Shown: positions 32,725 through 45,500, counted from the stretch's first letter. The stretch is 64,000 nucleotides of DNA from Macrolepiota albuminosa (GCA_027475525.1 JAMWFC010000115.1:558001-622000); one strand, 5' to 3'. Notes: a model not told the origin generated them from the sequence alone. Made by a program: numbers and translations.

Positions 32725-32904
32725 TGTTAAGTGTTCAATGTTCTCAAATGTCCTCTGATGAGTGTATTCCCATCAAAATAGGACTGTATTGCCCATCCGA
32801 GTGTGTAGTACTCCTATGGAAATTTATACCCAATCAACATCATCTGCAAGATATCCTGCAGCTCCCAAGAATCCTTGCAGCAGATCATAATTTATGGGCA
32901 TTTT

Positions 32905-33500
32905 CTATTTAACAATAGCATCCACCTTATCCAGATCTATCCTTATACCCTCATTGTCTACAATTCTGCCAAGTACTTTCATTTCTTTACAAAGAAATTG
33001 TAATTTATCCTCTTTTGGGTATAACTTTTCTCTGCTCAAAATATCAATAATGATTTTGATGTGCTTAATATGTTCCTTGAGAGTCTCAGAATATATTATT
33101 ATATTATCTAGATATACATTCAAAAACCTGCCAATGTAGGCTGAGAAGATATGATTCATTAGGGTTTGGTATGTGGCAGGTGCATTGCAGTCTCCTTGTT
33201 ATACCCCATTACTGACCATATTTCTATCTAGCATAGTCATGGCAGTCCATTCCATGTGTTTGTCCACTATACAAATTTGTTTGTAAGCATCTTTTCCATC
33301 CAGGATAGATCTATACCAATCTTTGGCTACTCTCTGCAGGATACCATCAATGTCTGGCAGAGAGGAGGATTGTTTCACAGTATTTGCATTTTGTGCACAC
33401 AGGTCAAACACAGTTCTCAATCCAGAGGGATCTCCTGATTTGGATAGTTTTGGGATTAGCATCATCAGAACTGTGTTTTGGCTGCTGGTGATCTTCCATC
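32905..33500 (-). pseudogene. Gypsy-A reverse transcriptase, decayed
   Basis: MLIPKLSKSGDPSGLRTVFD, then LDGKDAYKQICIVDKHMEWT, a break at 33199, then QGDCNAPATYQTLMNHIFSA, FLNVYLDNIIIYSETLKEHI and VLGRIVDNEGIRIDLDKVDA. The YxDD box reads YLDN, so the second catalytic Asp is lost (G to A on the coding strand). Confidence 0.75.
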
Positions 33501-33570
33501 TCCCATTTCAAATGTAGGCATCTCATTTCTCAACCTACTGGTCCTGCATTGCTTCAGAGCAATGAGACAA

Positions 33571-34224
33571 TCACCAGGAGTATATTCTGTTTGGATCAAT
33601 CAAATTAATAGTATGATTAATGGCTCTCAACAGAGGTAAAGGAGTGTTACTTGCTGATTTGCATATTGGGGCTGTGTATTGACATAGTTCTTCTTGTATA
33701 GTTTCCACATTTTCTTTGTATAGCTTCATAGATTGTGATGTGAGCTGAGTAACTTCTTTTCCTTCCAGTGGGAGTGGTTGAACTGATTCTATTACGATGT
33801 GAGAGGAGTGGAGTCCAAATGTTACTTGATGTTGGAAGAGGAACAGAGTCCCCAGAATTACATCATAACCAGATAGATTGATGACATCAAAATACCTCTT
33901 TTTGGAAATCAACTGGTACTGAAACTTAGCCATTGTGCCATAGTTGATCCTTGAGCAAGATTCCTGAACCATTGAGCTGTAAAGCACTGAGAATGTGAGC
34001 TCCTTTTTCTCTATGCTTAACTGCTGTACTAAGATGCTGGACATGAAATCATCTAGAGAGCCAGAATCAATTAGAGCTCTGGCTGGTTGTCCATTGATGT
34101 GCACCACAACTACCAGGAGTTTTGGTACCATATGAGAGGGGTTCTTTGCATGGGAGGCATTTTGCTGTACTAAAGGATAAGTTCCTATAGGCACTTGTTG
34201 TCTATTGAGCTCTAACATACCCAC
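33571..34224 (-). pseudogene. Gypsy-A protease region
   Basis: Open for 217 codons. VVVHINGQPARALIDSGSLD contains the retropepsin DSG; VINLSGYDVILGTLFLFQHQ is the second conserved block (ILGTxFL). The downstream linker leads to the RT. Confidence 0.7.
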
Positions 34225-34441
34225 CCTGGTCTGGTCTTTTACCAGGTACAGATCTTGTAATACTGAGTTTTATGACTCAACAATTTTGGTGGTGGGTTCC
34301 CACAACTCGGAGATTTCATTGGATAGCTGGTCAAATAGTTTTAGCAAGGATTCTACCAAGTCACTTGTAAGTGATGACCTCATTTTGTCTCTAAAAGCCT
34401 TGCTAAGCTGCTTTTTATACCAATTGACAATGTTGAATTGC

Positions 34442-36182
34442 TCATTGCATAGGTGGCATCAAGCAATAAAGGTCACCGTTCTGTCTGTCATATATCTGGT
34501 ATGTATGTCCATCCAATAATACTTTGAATCTATGGTATATTAACTGATTTGCATCATTCCAAGGGTACAGTGCCCCTTGTTCCAGGACCCTCTTTGCATT
34601 CCAACCATACACTTCTGCAATCAGGCAGGTCTGGTAGAAAGAATTTTTATCATAAGCCACTCTAGTCTTGCAATGATGTAGTGTGGCGTACCAGTCACCT
34701 ATAGCAAAGTGCATTCACATTATGGCATTTTGTAAGAGAACTTCAAAGAGGTCAAGTACTTGGTTCTGTACTAACAGTTCATTGTGAGAAATGGGAGTCA
34801 CTACAAATTGCCATCCCTTAAACTGAAGTACATTAACAGGATCTCCTGGGTAGGGTTGCATACTTTCCAACATTTCTTCCAGTTTATTGCTGGCCACATC
34901 TCCCAATCATGTCCTTTTGGCACTAATATCTAGCAGGTAAAGTTTCTCATCAGCATTCTCTACTGGGTACCAATAGCTTTTTTCAAATTCCATAGGTGGG
35001 GCTAACAGAATTTCTCTTTTGTCTTTCAGAAGCTCATCACTGTTCAAGGGATCATTACTTCCTTCTTCAGTTTCTGAATCTGAAACTGACTGTAGTTCAG
35101 GTATAGTATCACCATCACTATCATATTCTTTTGCCTGTGGGATTCAGGGCCATATCATTCTCACTAACAGTTTATTTATTTGTTCAAGACTGTCCTTTTG
35201 GAGTCATTCAGTCTGTTCCAGGTCCACATAGATGCTGAAGGCGCTCACACCTGGGAATTTCCCATTGTCTGTCCTCATCTGCCTCTTTGAGGGACAGCTC
35301 CATGCAAAGTGCCCTTACTGCTCACACATGAAACACTTGTGGGTGTTTTGGAGTTCTTCTTTCTCTTCACTATTAAGCATGTGGCCCTGTTGGTAATTAT
35401 TTCTTTTAGGTCTGGTGTTGGTTGGGTTAACCTTCCACTGGTTTGTGAAGGGGCTACTTGGTCCTCAGTCATCTCAGAAGATGAGGCAGAGCTAGAGACT
35501 CTCTAGATAGCAGGCCTGTTCAATGAGAACTCTGAAGAAGTCAATGTACTTATCTAGAGTCTGCTTCCTCTGTCTGTATTGATGAGGATCCCAAAGAGTA
35601 AGTGCTGCCACTTTGGCAGGATCCAAGGAAAAGAACTCAGTCTGAAACTCCCTTTCAAACTGAGCTCAACTCCCCAAACTCTCAACTCTTCTAGAGTGTC
35701 TAAAAACTTGTAGTGTGTATATCAAAGCTTGCCCAGAGTTCATATAGGAAAGGACTCAGGCAAACTTGAGAGCATCAGAAGAGAAGGCCTTGCTACTCAG
35801 CTAAATATACATAGGTGATGCATGACTGCAGAAATCACTCATTTATAGCTCAGTCACCATTGAATGCATCAGGGAGTGCTGGATGAGAAATATTGGCATG
35901 AACAGAGGGGAAGGCCTCAGAGCAAGGGGCTGAAGGTGTGTCAGGCCTAGCTGGAGGTGACTGGAGAGGAGTAAGAGTGAGAGGGAGACATTCTAGGAGG
36001 GCCTGAAGAGAATGAGCAATAGTGTCTGTGGCCTGACACAATCTAGCAAGTTTGATAGTGTGAAAAGTGAGAGAAGCTTGAGTGGTCTGCACTTGAGTCT
36101 CAAGAGCAAGCAAGCAATTCCACATCTCATCCTGGAGAACAGAAGCATTCAAAGGGGCACCTGGGGAGGCTAGCAGAGTCAT
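34442..36182 (-). pseudogene. gag: Gypsy-A gag, decayed
   Basis: The frame starts near 36182 (MTLLASPGAPLNASVLQDEM, Pro-rich tail), continues in fragments and has a zinc knuckle at 35288-35337 (C-FM-C-EQ, stop, GH-FAWS-C). The 34442-34906 part contains WYATLHHCKTRVAYDKNSFY and YHRFKVLLDGHTYQIYDRQN, after the knuckle. A stop inside the knuckle and several frame changes show decay. Confidence 0.55.
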
Positions 36183-36296
36183 AGAAACAGTAGAAGAGTA
36201 GGCAGCAATCCAGTGGGAGAGAGACCTAAAAGAGCAAGAGAGGGTTCAAGCAGGCTAAAGAGGATTTCCAGACTGAAATGTAGAGACTTATTCTGC

Positions 36297-36735
36297 TGTA
36301 AGGGTGATGTCTGGAGGCTATGGCTCAGTCACACAGCTAGCAGAGGGAAATCCCAAGAGAACAAGTCTAGAGATTTTCTATGCCAGGATTGATGCTTCTG
36401 AGGCCTCTGAAGCATGGGAAACAACTATACAGGACAACAAAACCTTGAAAAAACTTGAAAATTGACTAGACCAACAATTGCACAAACAAAGGGCAAACTC
36501 TGGCAAACTCTAGCTTATGCAAGTGGCCTGTATGTGGTGTTGAAGAGGTCACACTTTGTCTGAATAATAGCTAAAGAACTAGAGCACCTCAAGGGCTGAA
36601 AGTAGTACTAATAGATAGTGTTGAAAGAATAAAAGCAGTGAAGTGAAAGAACAACAGAAGAAATGAGAAAATAAATGAAGGGAAAATGAAGAAATAAGGA
36701 GTAAACAAGGGAAGAAATGAGGAGTCCCAAGAGGA
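36297..36735 (-). repeat. LTR-like element, family 1 copy D (reversed)
   Basis: Reverse complement of the family: it starts TGTAAGGGTGA (36297) and ends near GAGGAGTCCC, losing the last bases into a Tc1 relic. It shares the strand of Gypsy-A and lies directly upstream of gag. Confidence 0.7.
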
Positions 36736-36848
36736 TTGCAAAGGAGTGGGATGAAATACCATCAGGAGTAGGCCAACAACTGATAAAAAGCATGCCTCAA
36801 AGGATTTAAGCAGTTATTAAAGCAAATCAAGGACATACAAAGTGCTAG
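36732..36848 (+). pseudogene. Tc1/mariner transposase C-terminal relic
   Basis: The plus strand reads RIAKEWDEIPSGVGQQLIKSMPQRI, stop, AVIKANQGHTKC, the typical end of Tc1-like transposases (W..IP...I..LI.SMP.R...VI.A.GGHT.Y). Its upstream part is missing, cut by the LTR. CTCAAAAAAGTGTC (about 36868) and ACACTTTTTTGAG (about 37050) downstream form a short inverted repeat that may include the element's end. Confidence 0.6.
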
Positions 36849-37068
36849 ATACCAAAATTAGATATACTCAAAAAAGTGTCTCAATGAGTGAATATTTTAA
36901 AATAGCCATTACTCCATCAGTTTTGATTTAAATTATAAATTTCTGAATGTGATCTGTAGCTACAATGTCATAGTATTTTACATGGTTTATTTATACTTCC
37001 AATCTTACATGCCAATGCCATCTTTCAAAAACTATGAAACATTGCAACACTTTTTTGAGCTACTGTAG

Positions 37069-37589
37069 GCAAAAAAAACAAACAGAAGATTTGGGATAGA
37101 TCCAATCAAAGCTGTCTCATAGTTCATTTGATAGTAGAGCTTATAAGTAAATGGGAAAAATCTGTATGTTAATCACTTTTAAAGGTTGTATCTACTCTTT
37201 GGATCCAATAAGAAAAGGAGGGCATGACTTTATAATATAATCATTTATGCACAATTTAGTTCTTGATTACTTCTTGACATAATGCTCTCTGTATTGATTC
37301 CCACCTGTTTTAACTCTGCCCTGCCTGCCTCTGAATTTCCAATATAATAGAATTTGGGAAAAAAACATATTGTATAGAATTGGTTCTTTTTCCAATTGTC
37401 TGAATTCAATGAAGTGATGGAAAAGTTCCCAATTTCATGCTTTCTGACATGTTTGTCATGCTCAGGGTTATGTAGAGTTGTTGAATATGGATGTCACCTG
37501 TTTTAGAGTCTATTAAGTGTGCTTCAAACTGATTATTGAATTTATAAATCAAAAAGAAATACAAGTCAATACATGTAAAGTTAGATCCT
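37069..37589. other. AT-rich, no gene recognised
   Basis: Low-complexity AT-rich sequence between the Tc1 relic and the second copy of the segmental duplication. No ORF worth noting. Confidence 0.4.
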
Positions 37590-40500
37590 TATTTATACTT
37601 TGGTAAACATAATTATGATGTAGGAATATGCAACACATAACCTCCACTAAATATTCAAATTATTCTTCTCTTGTATCTTCTTTTCTGACTTGGACTGCAA
37701 TATGTTCAAAGGTTCTTGTGCTCCATGTCATTATTGAATTTTTCTGACTCTGTTTCTTCAGATTCAAAGTTATCCGGTTGATCATAATTGCAGTTATGCT
37801 AGCACAGTGTGAGAAAGGAGTGTCATGCAGATATAAGAGTACTCACTATGTTGCTGGCCTGCAGAAAACCTAGAGTTCAGACAAGTCACTGCGATAATAA
37901 TGAGCTTACTGATTGTGGAAGAATTTTAGTGAGGGCTAGTCAAATTGTTAGATATAGCAATGCAAGGCATTTAACAGAGGTACTCACACGAGCATGCAGA
38001 AGAAGGATAAGCCACACAAGATTTGATGAGAAAAGGACAAAAAAGTACAGAATTCCATCCCGCTTGATAACCTCTAATACAGGCATCCTCAGCTGAGAGT
38101 TCCATGACTTTTTTGCAACACCATAGATAATGCCAATAAAAGCAAGACCATCAAAAGCAATACAAAGGGATAGGTAGACTTCTCCAGTGGGAAACCTGTT
38201 AACAATAGTGGATTAAAAGTTTTGACAATTGAATAACAAGGGTTCGAACTTCAAGTTTGATTTGGCCGATGAAATAGCAACACAAACTAAACGTCGTGAG
38301 ATAAACAGCTATAATTGGTTGGACTGCCTTACTATGAAACGCGTCAATGTCTGGAAGAACGGGTATATCTGGAGTCACCCCAGCCAAAAGAATTGCCGGG
38401 TCATCTGTTCCTCCAAAAGCTTGAGATATGGTATAAAGTATCAACGCTGATTGCAGAAGAATCATGAAGCCAGCGCCAAACAGAACCATCTTTGGCTTTT
38501 CGAGCAAGGCATAAACACTATCATGCATGTAAATATCAATGACTGCATGCACAGTTGTAGGCAGTACTTACCGTAGAGTGAGAAAGATCTCGGCAATGTT
38601 TGTCAGGATGAATAATCCAATGATTTCAAAAGCAGCATAGCGAGAGCAGCTGTTGATTTAGGCCTTCAGAAAAATGGTTTACCAATACATAGGGTACTTG
38701 AGACTGACATCTGACAATTCAAAAGGCTATTAATACCAGAATTTCAGCCTTGACTTAGTGGAGAAATAACATACTTCAATAGTCCACGCATGGAGAAAAT
38801 ATGCTTTGGTATATTTCTCAGAATCCGACAAGCGAGACAGGTATCAAGGAACGTACAAACCACTGCAATGATCACAAAGATAGGAGAAAGATATCGATTC
38901 TGAACAGGTCAGAGACCTTTGCAAATGCCACATTTGTTTGATCACATACCAAGATGAACAGCCAGAAAACTACAAGGAATTGTTAACCAGGTTGTTTTAC
39001 AGAAGCCAGAGCATCCATGGTAATCAACTCGCCTAGCGTTTTCTTGCCTTTCCAGGCATATTCAACCTGTTGATGTAATTAACACTACCGTAGAAGGCAT
39101 GCCTACACAGAAGGGATAATACATACCTCATCTCGAAGGGTAAGAAAATAGTCATAAAACAACAGTGTCGAGACGGATATGAAGTACAACTATAGGATAT
39201 CTGAGAAATCAATCCGAAAATGTTTCTGTCGAGTGTTTTTGACCTTCATTGCAAACCTAGAAGATATGTGAGTACGACGCCAACTCCAGAAGAATTGATG
39301 TACAAGTCATTGCCTAGATCAATCATGGCGTCAAGAACATCTCCTGGGATAGTCGCTGTCATTGCGGAAGGATTAAGCGCCATGTCTGCTTCACTTGAAG
39401 TTTTATATTCACAGAGGACGTCGATCGTTTCAACTCCCTAGTGCTTGATGCCATCTATCAATCGAACCCGGGTTACTTCTGCCAGCGATTTTACTCTGTT
39501 ACTCGTTGAGAATGGTGTTTTGTCCTGTGCACCCATGATCTTGATTTTCAACATCTATCTTTTGAAATTACATTTCTATGCTAGCTGACCTAGTTTCTTC
39601 CTAAAAATAAAAAATCCAGTCAGTCCAAGTCGTATGGATTTGACATTTTGCTGAATGAAACAGAAGAGGTTGACAAGACAACGTCTGCTCCAGGATCAGA
39701 AAGGACATCAACCCTGTTAACATTTTGATATATGTGCTGAACATCGGTTACGACTTATATTATGCGAGAGTCAACGAATGAGGATAGATTAACGGGGTTA
39801 ATACTCCGTCACAACCTAACGCAGGTGCTACCATGAAATGAAGGGTCATGGCTCAGCTCATGAAGTCGAATCACTGGAACAAACCAAGTGGTATAGTAAC
39901 TCGGGGTCCGAGTTATGAGTGTGTCGCAGCATAGCCATAATAGTGTGTGATTCGCATAATAAGTGATGACGTGTGTTTTTGATGCCAAGGCCTCTATTAC
40001 ATTGCAGGAATACTAACCCAACCAATCACTGTAATCAACATCACGCAATGTCGAAACAGGATAAGCTTCTGGTATGCCCAAGGGCACTGTGGCTACAACC
40101 AATTGCAGCCGAGTCCCAACAAGGGAAGGAAGAGCAAATTTGCTCCTGGATTGATCAACTATTGCGAGTGTGACCATGACACTAACCATGACACTAACCA
40201 AGTGCACATCCATCTATCGCTGCTCAAAATATCACTTTACGCAATTGTTCTCCGCGTCCTGCAGGAAGTAATTAATTGATTAATCATTATAGCCTGAGAC
40301 TTGCCCTCTATGACCACATGGTCTTTACCAAACACTGCACACTGAAAAAAATAGACAAGACAGAATATATTATCCCAATTATATCCCGTGGCCCAACTCG
40401 GCCCAACTTTACTCTATCACTACACTCACTGTACATGCACAATTATTGTTCATACAAATATCAAATATCATATCAAATATCGGACGTGACGTAAAGAAAC

Positions 40501-40640
40501 AACAGTCATGCGTGGGGTCGTGAGCTGTGAGCTGTGAGCTGTGAGGTTGTGAGGGTTGTGAGGGTTGTGATAGAGACCACTAACCAAGCTTGACCAAACT
40601 GTCGATTTACAAAATGCGAAAACGTGCGCGGCAAGGTGGC
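37590..40640. repeat. segmental duplication, copy 2
   Basis: Direct-orientation counterpart of 5044-7830, with the gene, its flank (39446-39730), a second block (39799-39940) and the satellite-containing block (40515-40640). It contains extra sequence between blocks (about 39950-40500) absent from copy 1. Confidence 0.8.
37660..39383 (-). CDS. DUF6533-like multi-pass membrane protein, copy 2
   Basis: Minus-strand exons I can phase: 39276-39383 (ATG, 36 codons), 39127-39189 (LYFISVSTLLFYDYFLTLRD plus E), and one starting at 39066 (VEYAWKGKKTLGE). The next parts are VVFWLFIL, NRYLSPIFVIIAVVCTFLDT, MHDSVYALLEKPKMVLFGAG with LLAGVTPDIPVLPD (38199-38552), LRMPVLEVIKRDGILYFFVL, and a last exon reading INRITLNLKKQSQKNSIM and ending at TAA 37660-37662. 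I could not phase the third and fourth coding parts together (a TAA follows the third), so this copy may also be damaged. DUF6533 proteins are predicted fungal membrane proteins of unknown function. The codon that is a stop in copy 1 is TAC here. Confidence 0.55.
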
Positions 40641-41188
40641 AAAGCAAGTACAAGGAGAAACGTCAAGGGTGAGTGACTTGATGGTGTAAATCGGTATGGT
40701 AACGCTTAAAAGAAACAGAGTTGTTATCAGTAACCAATGTACATACTTAACTACCGCCACAACCCACCCACCGTTCACCGTTCACCACTCAAAACGGAAA
40801 TGGAAAAAGGGCCCGGGATACCACCGATGATACTGAGAACACCATTACGATTAGCATTACATAAAAAACTAAGCAAAGCAACGAATCGTACGTACCCCGG
40901 GTCATGGGGTCATGACAAGCTTTACACAACCACGTTTCGAATTCACGGGGTACCCGTTATCATATGTATATGAAACAATATCATACAAACGAAAAAAAAA
41001 AAAGAAAAAAGAGTCTATACTATAGAACGTAAAGAACAATGGAAGTCGAAGTCGTAATCGTAGCCATAGTCATGCATTCGTGTAGGGATCGTAAAGTAAA
41101 GTAAAGTAAACTAACTCACAAGGGGGGGGGGGGGGGTATCGAATCCACAAGGTATTTATTTATCGACATCATCCGCGCTCTCCTCTGC
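40641..41188. other. host-like intergenic with simple repeats
   Basis: Contains an A-rich tract (about 40995), GTAAA units (41093-41110) and a G run of about 17 (41121-41137). No gene seen. Confidence 0.5.
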
Positions 41189-42555
41189 TCAGAACCTCCT
41201 ACCCTTCGCCTTGGCACCTACACCCGCACTCGAAGGAGTCCTACCCGTGCCCATCCACGCAGGATTAATATTGTTGGCATTCGAATTGGCATTGCTGTTA
41301 TTACTGTAATTGATATTTTTATAATTAAACGCACGAGGACTCGAAACGACAGGACTCCTAAAGCGCCTAGACACAAGAGGCGATGCAGACGCCGATGCCG
41401 ATGCCTCGGCCGAGGCCTCGGGGGTGTTGTTAATTGCCTCGGCGGAGGTGTCGATGCGGAGACCGAGGCCGATGTATGGTTTAGGTTGTGCCGTAAGCGC
41501 AGGCGCAGGCGCAGGAGTAAGAGCAGGAGCAGGAGCAGGAGCAGGAGTAATACTAGCGGAGGTAGAGGGGGAGGCGAGGGGAACGTGTGTGCCGAGGGTA
41601 TGCGCGCGGGACCTGATGATAGGTGTGCCCGCCGCGATGAGCTCGGCGAGACGCGGGTGGCGACGGGCTTCCATGAGGAAAAGGCCCGTGCCTGGTATGG
41701 CGGGGACAGACGCGGACGCGGACGCGTGTGTGTGCGTGTGGGACTGGGGCTCCGCGCACGAGGCGGGGTAGAGGCAGATGCGCTCGAGCGCGGGGTTCGC
41801 GGCGATCGAGGCGATGGAGACGTTCCACACGGACGGCAATTGCGTTGAAAATGTGTGGAGGGCGGGAGACGCCGCGAGGGCGGTGGCGAGGGATGTGATG
41901 GGCCCGCTGGCCATGGGCTGCGGGGCAGGCAAGGCGGGGAAAAAGGGGTTGAAGGACATGCTCGGGGACATGGGCGTGTCGTCCGAGAGTCTGAATGCGA
42001 TGTTTGCCGTGCACTGGGCGGGGTTAACAGGCGGAACTGAAACAAAACTAGAAAGAAACGTACGAGGTTGGGCCAGGTGGAGATGGCGCGGGCGAGCGAG
42101 TTGATGAGGGCGCGCGGCTGGGCGCTGTTGAGGTACACGTTGCTTGCCTTGCGCAGTGTCAGATGCCGCATGTCCGTCAGCGTCTCAAACACATCGAGGT
42201 CCACATCAGTTCCGTCTTCATACGCGATGGTCAGCTCGAGGCTGTGCAGGCCGCGGCACAGCCGCAGGATGTCACCGAGGGGTTGCCAGATGCCAAGGAC
42301 GGTGAGCTGGCGGATGTGGTGGGCGTACTCTGGGCGGTGGGCAAGGGTGTGCAGGAGACGGGAGGCAGCGGACGGAGAGTTGAGGTGGACAGAGTGGTAG
42401 AGCAGGGGGACGGCGATCCTGTGGAACTGGCGGGAGACGACGAGCGGGGCGACGCGGGCAGTGGAGGCAGAGGGAGAGCGCAGCCATCGGGGGCGGGGCG
42501 GGGGAATGGCGTGTGCGAGGATGCGTTCAATGAGTTCTTCGGGGAGACTGGACAT
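41189..42555 (-). CDS. F-box-like protein, two exons
   Basis: Exon 1 is 42064-42555 and exon 2 is 41189-42013, joined in phase across a 50-bp intron (GTACGT...CCCAG) for about 438 residues. The N-terminus MSSLPEELIERILAHAI..VSRQFHRIAVPLLYHSVHL is the short F-box pattern of fungal proteins; F-boxes bind Skp1 and recruit substrates to SCF ubiquitin ligases. Leucine-rich-like segments follow (IRQLTVLGIWQPLGDILRLC, GLHSLELTIAYEDG, MRHLTLRKASNVYL). The C-terminal part is Ala/Pro/Ser-rich with (PA)n and SASAS runs and an Asn-rich end. The overlapping frame with an Arg/Pro/Ser-rich tail is what results if the intron is read through. The GC-rich coding sequence contrasts with its transposon neighbours and suggests a resident gene. 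Confidence 0.75.
42014..42063 (-). other. intron of the F-box gene
   Basis: GT-AG intron of 50 bp on the minus strand (GTACGTTTC ... CGCCCAG), phase 0. Removing it joins the F-box exon to the 275-codon downstream frame. Confidence 0.75.
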
Positions 42556-45500
42556 GGGAGAGATGGCGTCAACTTTGCATTTGCAGCTGTTTTATTGCAA
42601 TTTCTGTCGCCGAGAAGGGCGAGACGGACCCGGCACTTTGGGTCCATCGGCCGAAGCTTATTGGTTGCTCTGAAACACTGTTCTCTGACGCCATGCATTT
42701 TCCCACTTCTGCCTCATTTATCTCCCGCTACTCGTTGCCACGGCGACCCAGCCGCACATTCCACTAAGCGCCCGGCGCTTATCGACGGACTCAAAAAACC
42801 CGGCTCTAAAAAGGAGGTAAACATTCGTCCTCGGGCTCTTCTTCCCGAACATGCATGTAATTAGATGACCACACTCGACCCACCCTGGCTACAACATCCA
42901 TCCATGCATGTGTACGTCACTCGACCAACGGGAGCAAATTATACACCACCCAACTGCATCAATTATACCCCCCAACGGATCGCAGCGATGGGTTGGTTAC
43001 ACATACCGCACAGTAAGACTAGTGGGGGCTGTACTTGATCCTATGTATTCCCAATCAATCAATCATCCACGATGGGCTTTGTTCTCGTCATGGTCACAAA
43101 GAAAACAAACCCCCCTCGTCGTCGTCTCGACCCCACAAGACACATTCCCGTTCCCGTTCCATCAAATACACATACCATACCATCGCATTACCCGAAACTC
43201 CGTATCCCGGAGTTTTGTACAACCTCATCTTCTTGGTCTCCTCACTTTACACCATCAGCCCGGAGCGATCGAGGTTTCGAATCAACGCCCGGATCACTCC
43301 GCAACTGGAGCTTGAGCGGGATCGTCGCAGCCCCGTCAAGTCCGCGTGTTGTGTTGTGTGTTGTGTTGTGTGTTGTCCCTGCCACGGGGTGACACTTGCT
43401 GCTGCCCCTCGTAGTACTACCCGCCTCCGTCTCGATTGATGGACACAACTGAGACTGAGACTGCGACTGCGACTGCGACTAAGGATAAGACACTAAGACT
43501 AAGAGAGAGACTGTCCACCCCAACTCCAAGTGTTACAATGGAACGACATTTATTGATTTGTTTTCTTCTTCCTTCGAAACATGATGAGACGAGGTGTCAT
43601 CCACCGTCCACCATTGTCCTTCTATGTATTTGTCATCTCGAACTTCCGCAGGAATATTAATGTGTTTCCATGGCATGGGTATACATACATACTAGCGTCC
43701 TTTTCTTAAACTGCGAGTCCGTCGAAATGACACCAACGTCATACTTACCACGTTTCACTTTCACTTTCGCAATACGTATACGTATACGGTATCTCCCGTT
43801 ACCGCTCCTACATACATACCAAAGATGAAGCAACCCTAATCGGACAGGTAAGTAAGTACTCAAGTCCGGCTCATGCACGCAGGCACGCATCGCATCGCAA
43901 GCATCACGTCTTACTACTGTTCCTGGCTACTCCCCCCGTCCGGATCACGTCTCCGCATATTCCTGGACCCTCCGCCACCAATACGACGACGACGACGACG
44001 ACGACGTCAACGCTTATCCTCCAATGCGAACTCTGACCCATGGACGCTCTTCGGTCCCACACCATCGGAACAGAAAGTCGTCATCGGTCATCGGTCATCG
44101 ATCCCAATCCCAATCCCAATCTTATATTATATTATATTATATTATAATTATCCCCAGTTTTTGCCAAAGGTAGTATTATTATTAGTATGGGTAGACGTAT
44201 AAATAAATATAACTAGCTTGACTAGCCCAGCCTGAAAATCCCACACAAAGTATCCTGAATCCGAGGGAGGTTCTTCTAGATGAATGGGGTTGGTCCTATT
44301 TAGATAGACCGCCGGCAAGCCGTTATACAGGGCTAAGTAAGAGGCGTGATGTACTTACCGCTTATTCACGAACGCATCAGCATCAGCATCAGCGTCAGCG
44401 TCAGTATCCACGCATGTTGTGTTGTGTTGTGCTGTGTGTCAATCGCAGTGATCGATAGGTCTGTCTGTCCTGCTCTTATACCCGATTTTCTCGTTGATAA
44501 TTTGATCTTGTTGATATTGTTGATATCATTTATCCCTTCTTGTATGCTTAACGACCAGCAACTACTATCATGTGTCAAGAAGTCAAAATTTTTCACATTT
44601 CTCTTTCTGTAGCTGTAACCCTAAGTTGGATACTCTTCAAACTTTCAGTAAAGCACACAAGTCGCTTCTGATCAAGCTACTACTTTGTAATTTTGTTGGG
44701 AAAAATTATCGTGTTTAAGAGATGTCGGCCCATGACCGAGTGAGAGGTAGCAAAAAACCGGGAAGTGAAATTATTGTCACGGCCCTGGTCACAGGCCCAG
44801 TTCTGGCTCCGCTTGGACCAACTTGCCGGATGGTCGACATTATTGTGCTCGAGACTCATGGTTACTGTAACTGCTGGTTCAGTCAGTGCGTATTTCATAC
44901 GAGTAGATAAAAGATGTATTAATAAGGAGTGTTTTATGAATGCGAGTCAGGATGATGGTATAAAGTGGATGACAAAGCAAAGCGATGGTCTGAATAATGT
45001 GGCATCGTCGATGGGCCAGCATGGAGCTGAGATGGATAAGAGTATCCTGGGATCAAAGGTGAGTGTGTATAAGAGAGGGAAGGATGGGGTAAGATTGATT
45101 GTATGGAATGCAATGGAGTATATGTGGTATCAACCATGGTATTGAGGCGACGGCGCTGTAACGGTGGCTGTAAATCCAAAGCCTCGTCATGGTCAAACCC
45201 TGTTGCAAAGTCATTATGAGTTGGCATGGATCATTATGGTAATCACTTGAATAAACCAGAAAACTGTTCATCATCCTTCAGCTCTGAGTGCTTGTTGAAC
45301 TCATCCTCAATATGTTGTAGTAAGTCAGCCTTTGTTCCAGTAATAGACAAGCTGAGAACTCATGCTAAGTCTTGCAGCTCTGTAACCATTGGTTATGAGC
45401 TAGAACTATATTGTGTGTATCACACAGTGCTGAATCAGACCGCAGTATTGGATTGACTAGAACTAGAGTGAATACAAGATGTTATCTTATATAATACTCT

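Larger units (their letters stand above)
31440..36296 (-). mobile_element. Gypsy-A, 5' half (gag to start of integrase)
   Basis: The minus strand carries gag, protease, reverse transcriptase, RNase H and the beginning of integrase in Ty3/gypsy order. The other half is at 16853-20195 beyond the 11.2-kb insertion. A family-1 LTR in the same orientation lies directly upstream of gag (36297-36735) and could be its 5' LTR, but no matching 3' LTR is seen at the other end. Many stops show old age. Confidence 0.75.

Noticed and set aside
41121..41137. G run as telomeric or quadruplex feature
   Set aside because: A plain homopolymer with no telomere-like repeat; likely of uncertain length in the assembly.
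41424..42104. Plus-strand ORFs over the F-box gene
   Set aside because: They mirror the GC-rich coding strand of the two-exon minus-strand gene and have Ala/Gly/Arg-rich composition without motifs.
41218..42555. Single-exon 445-residue reading of the F-box gene
   Set aside because: Its second half is an Arg/Pro/Ser-rich frame produced by reading through a 50-bp GT-AG intron. The spliced frame is more protein-like and ends at 41189.
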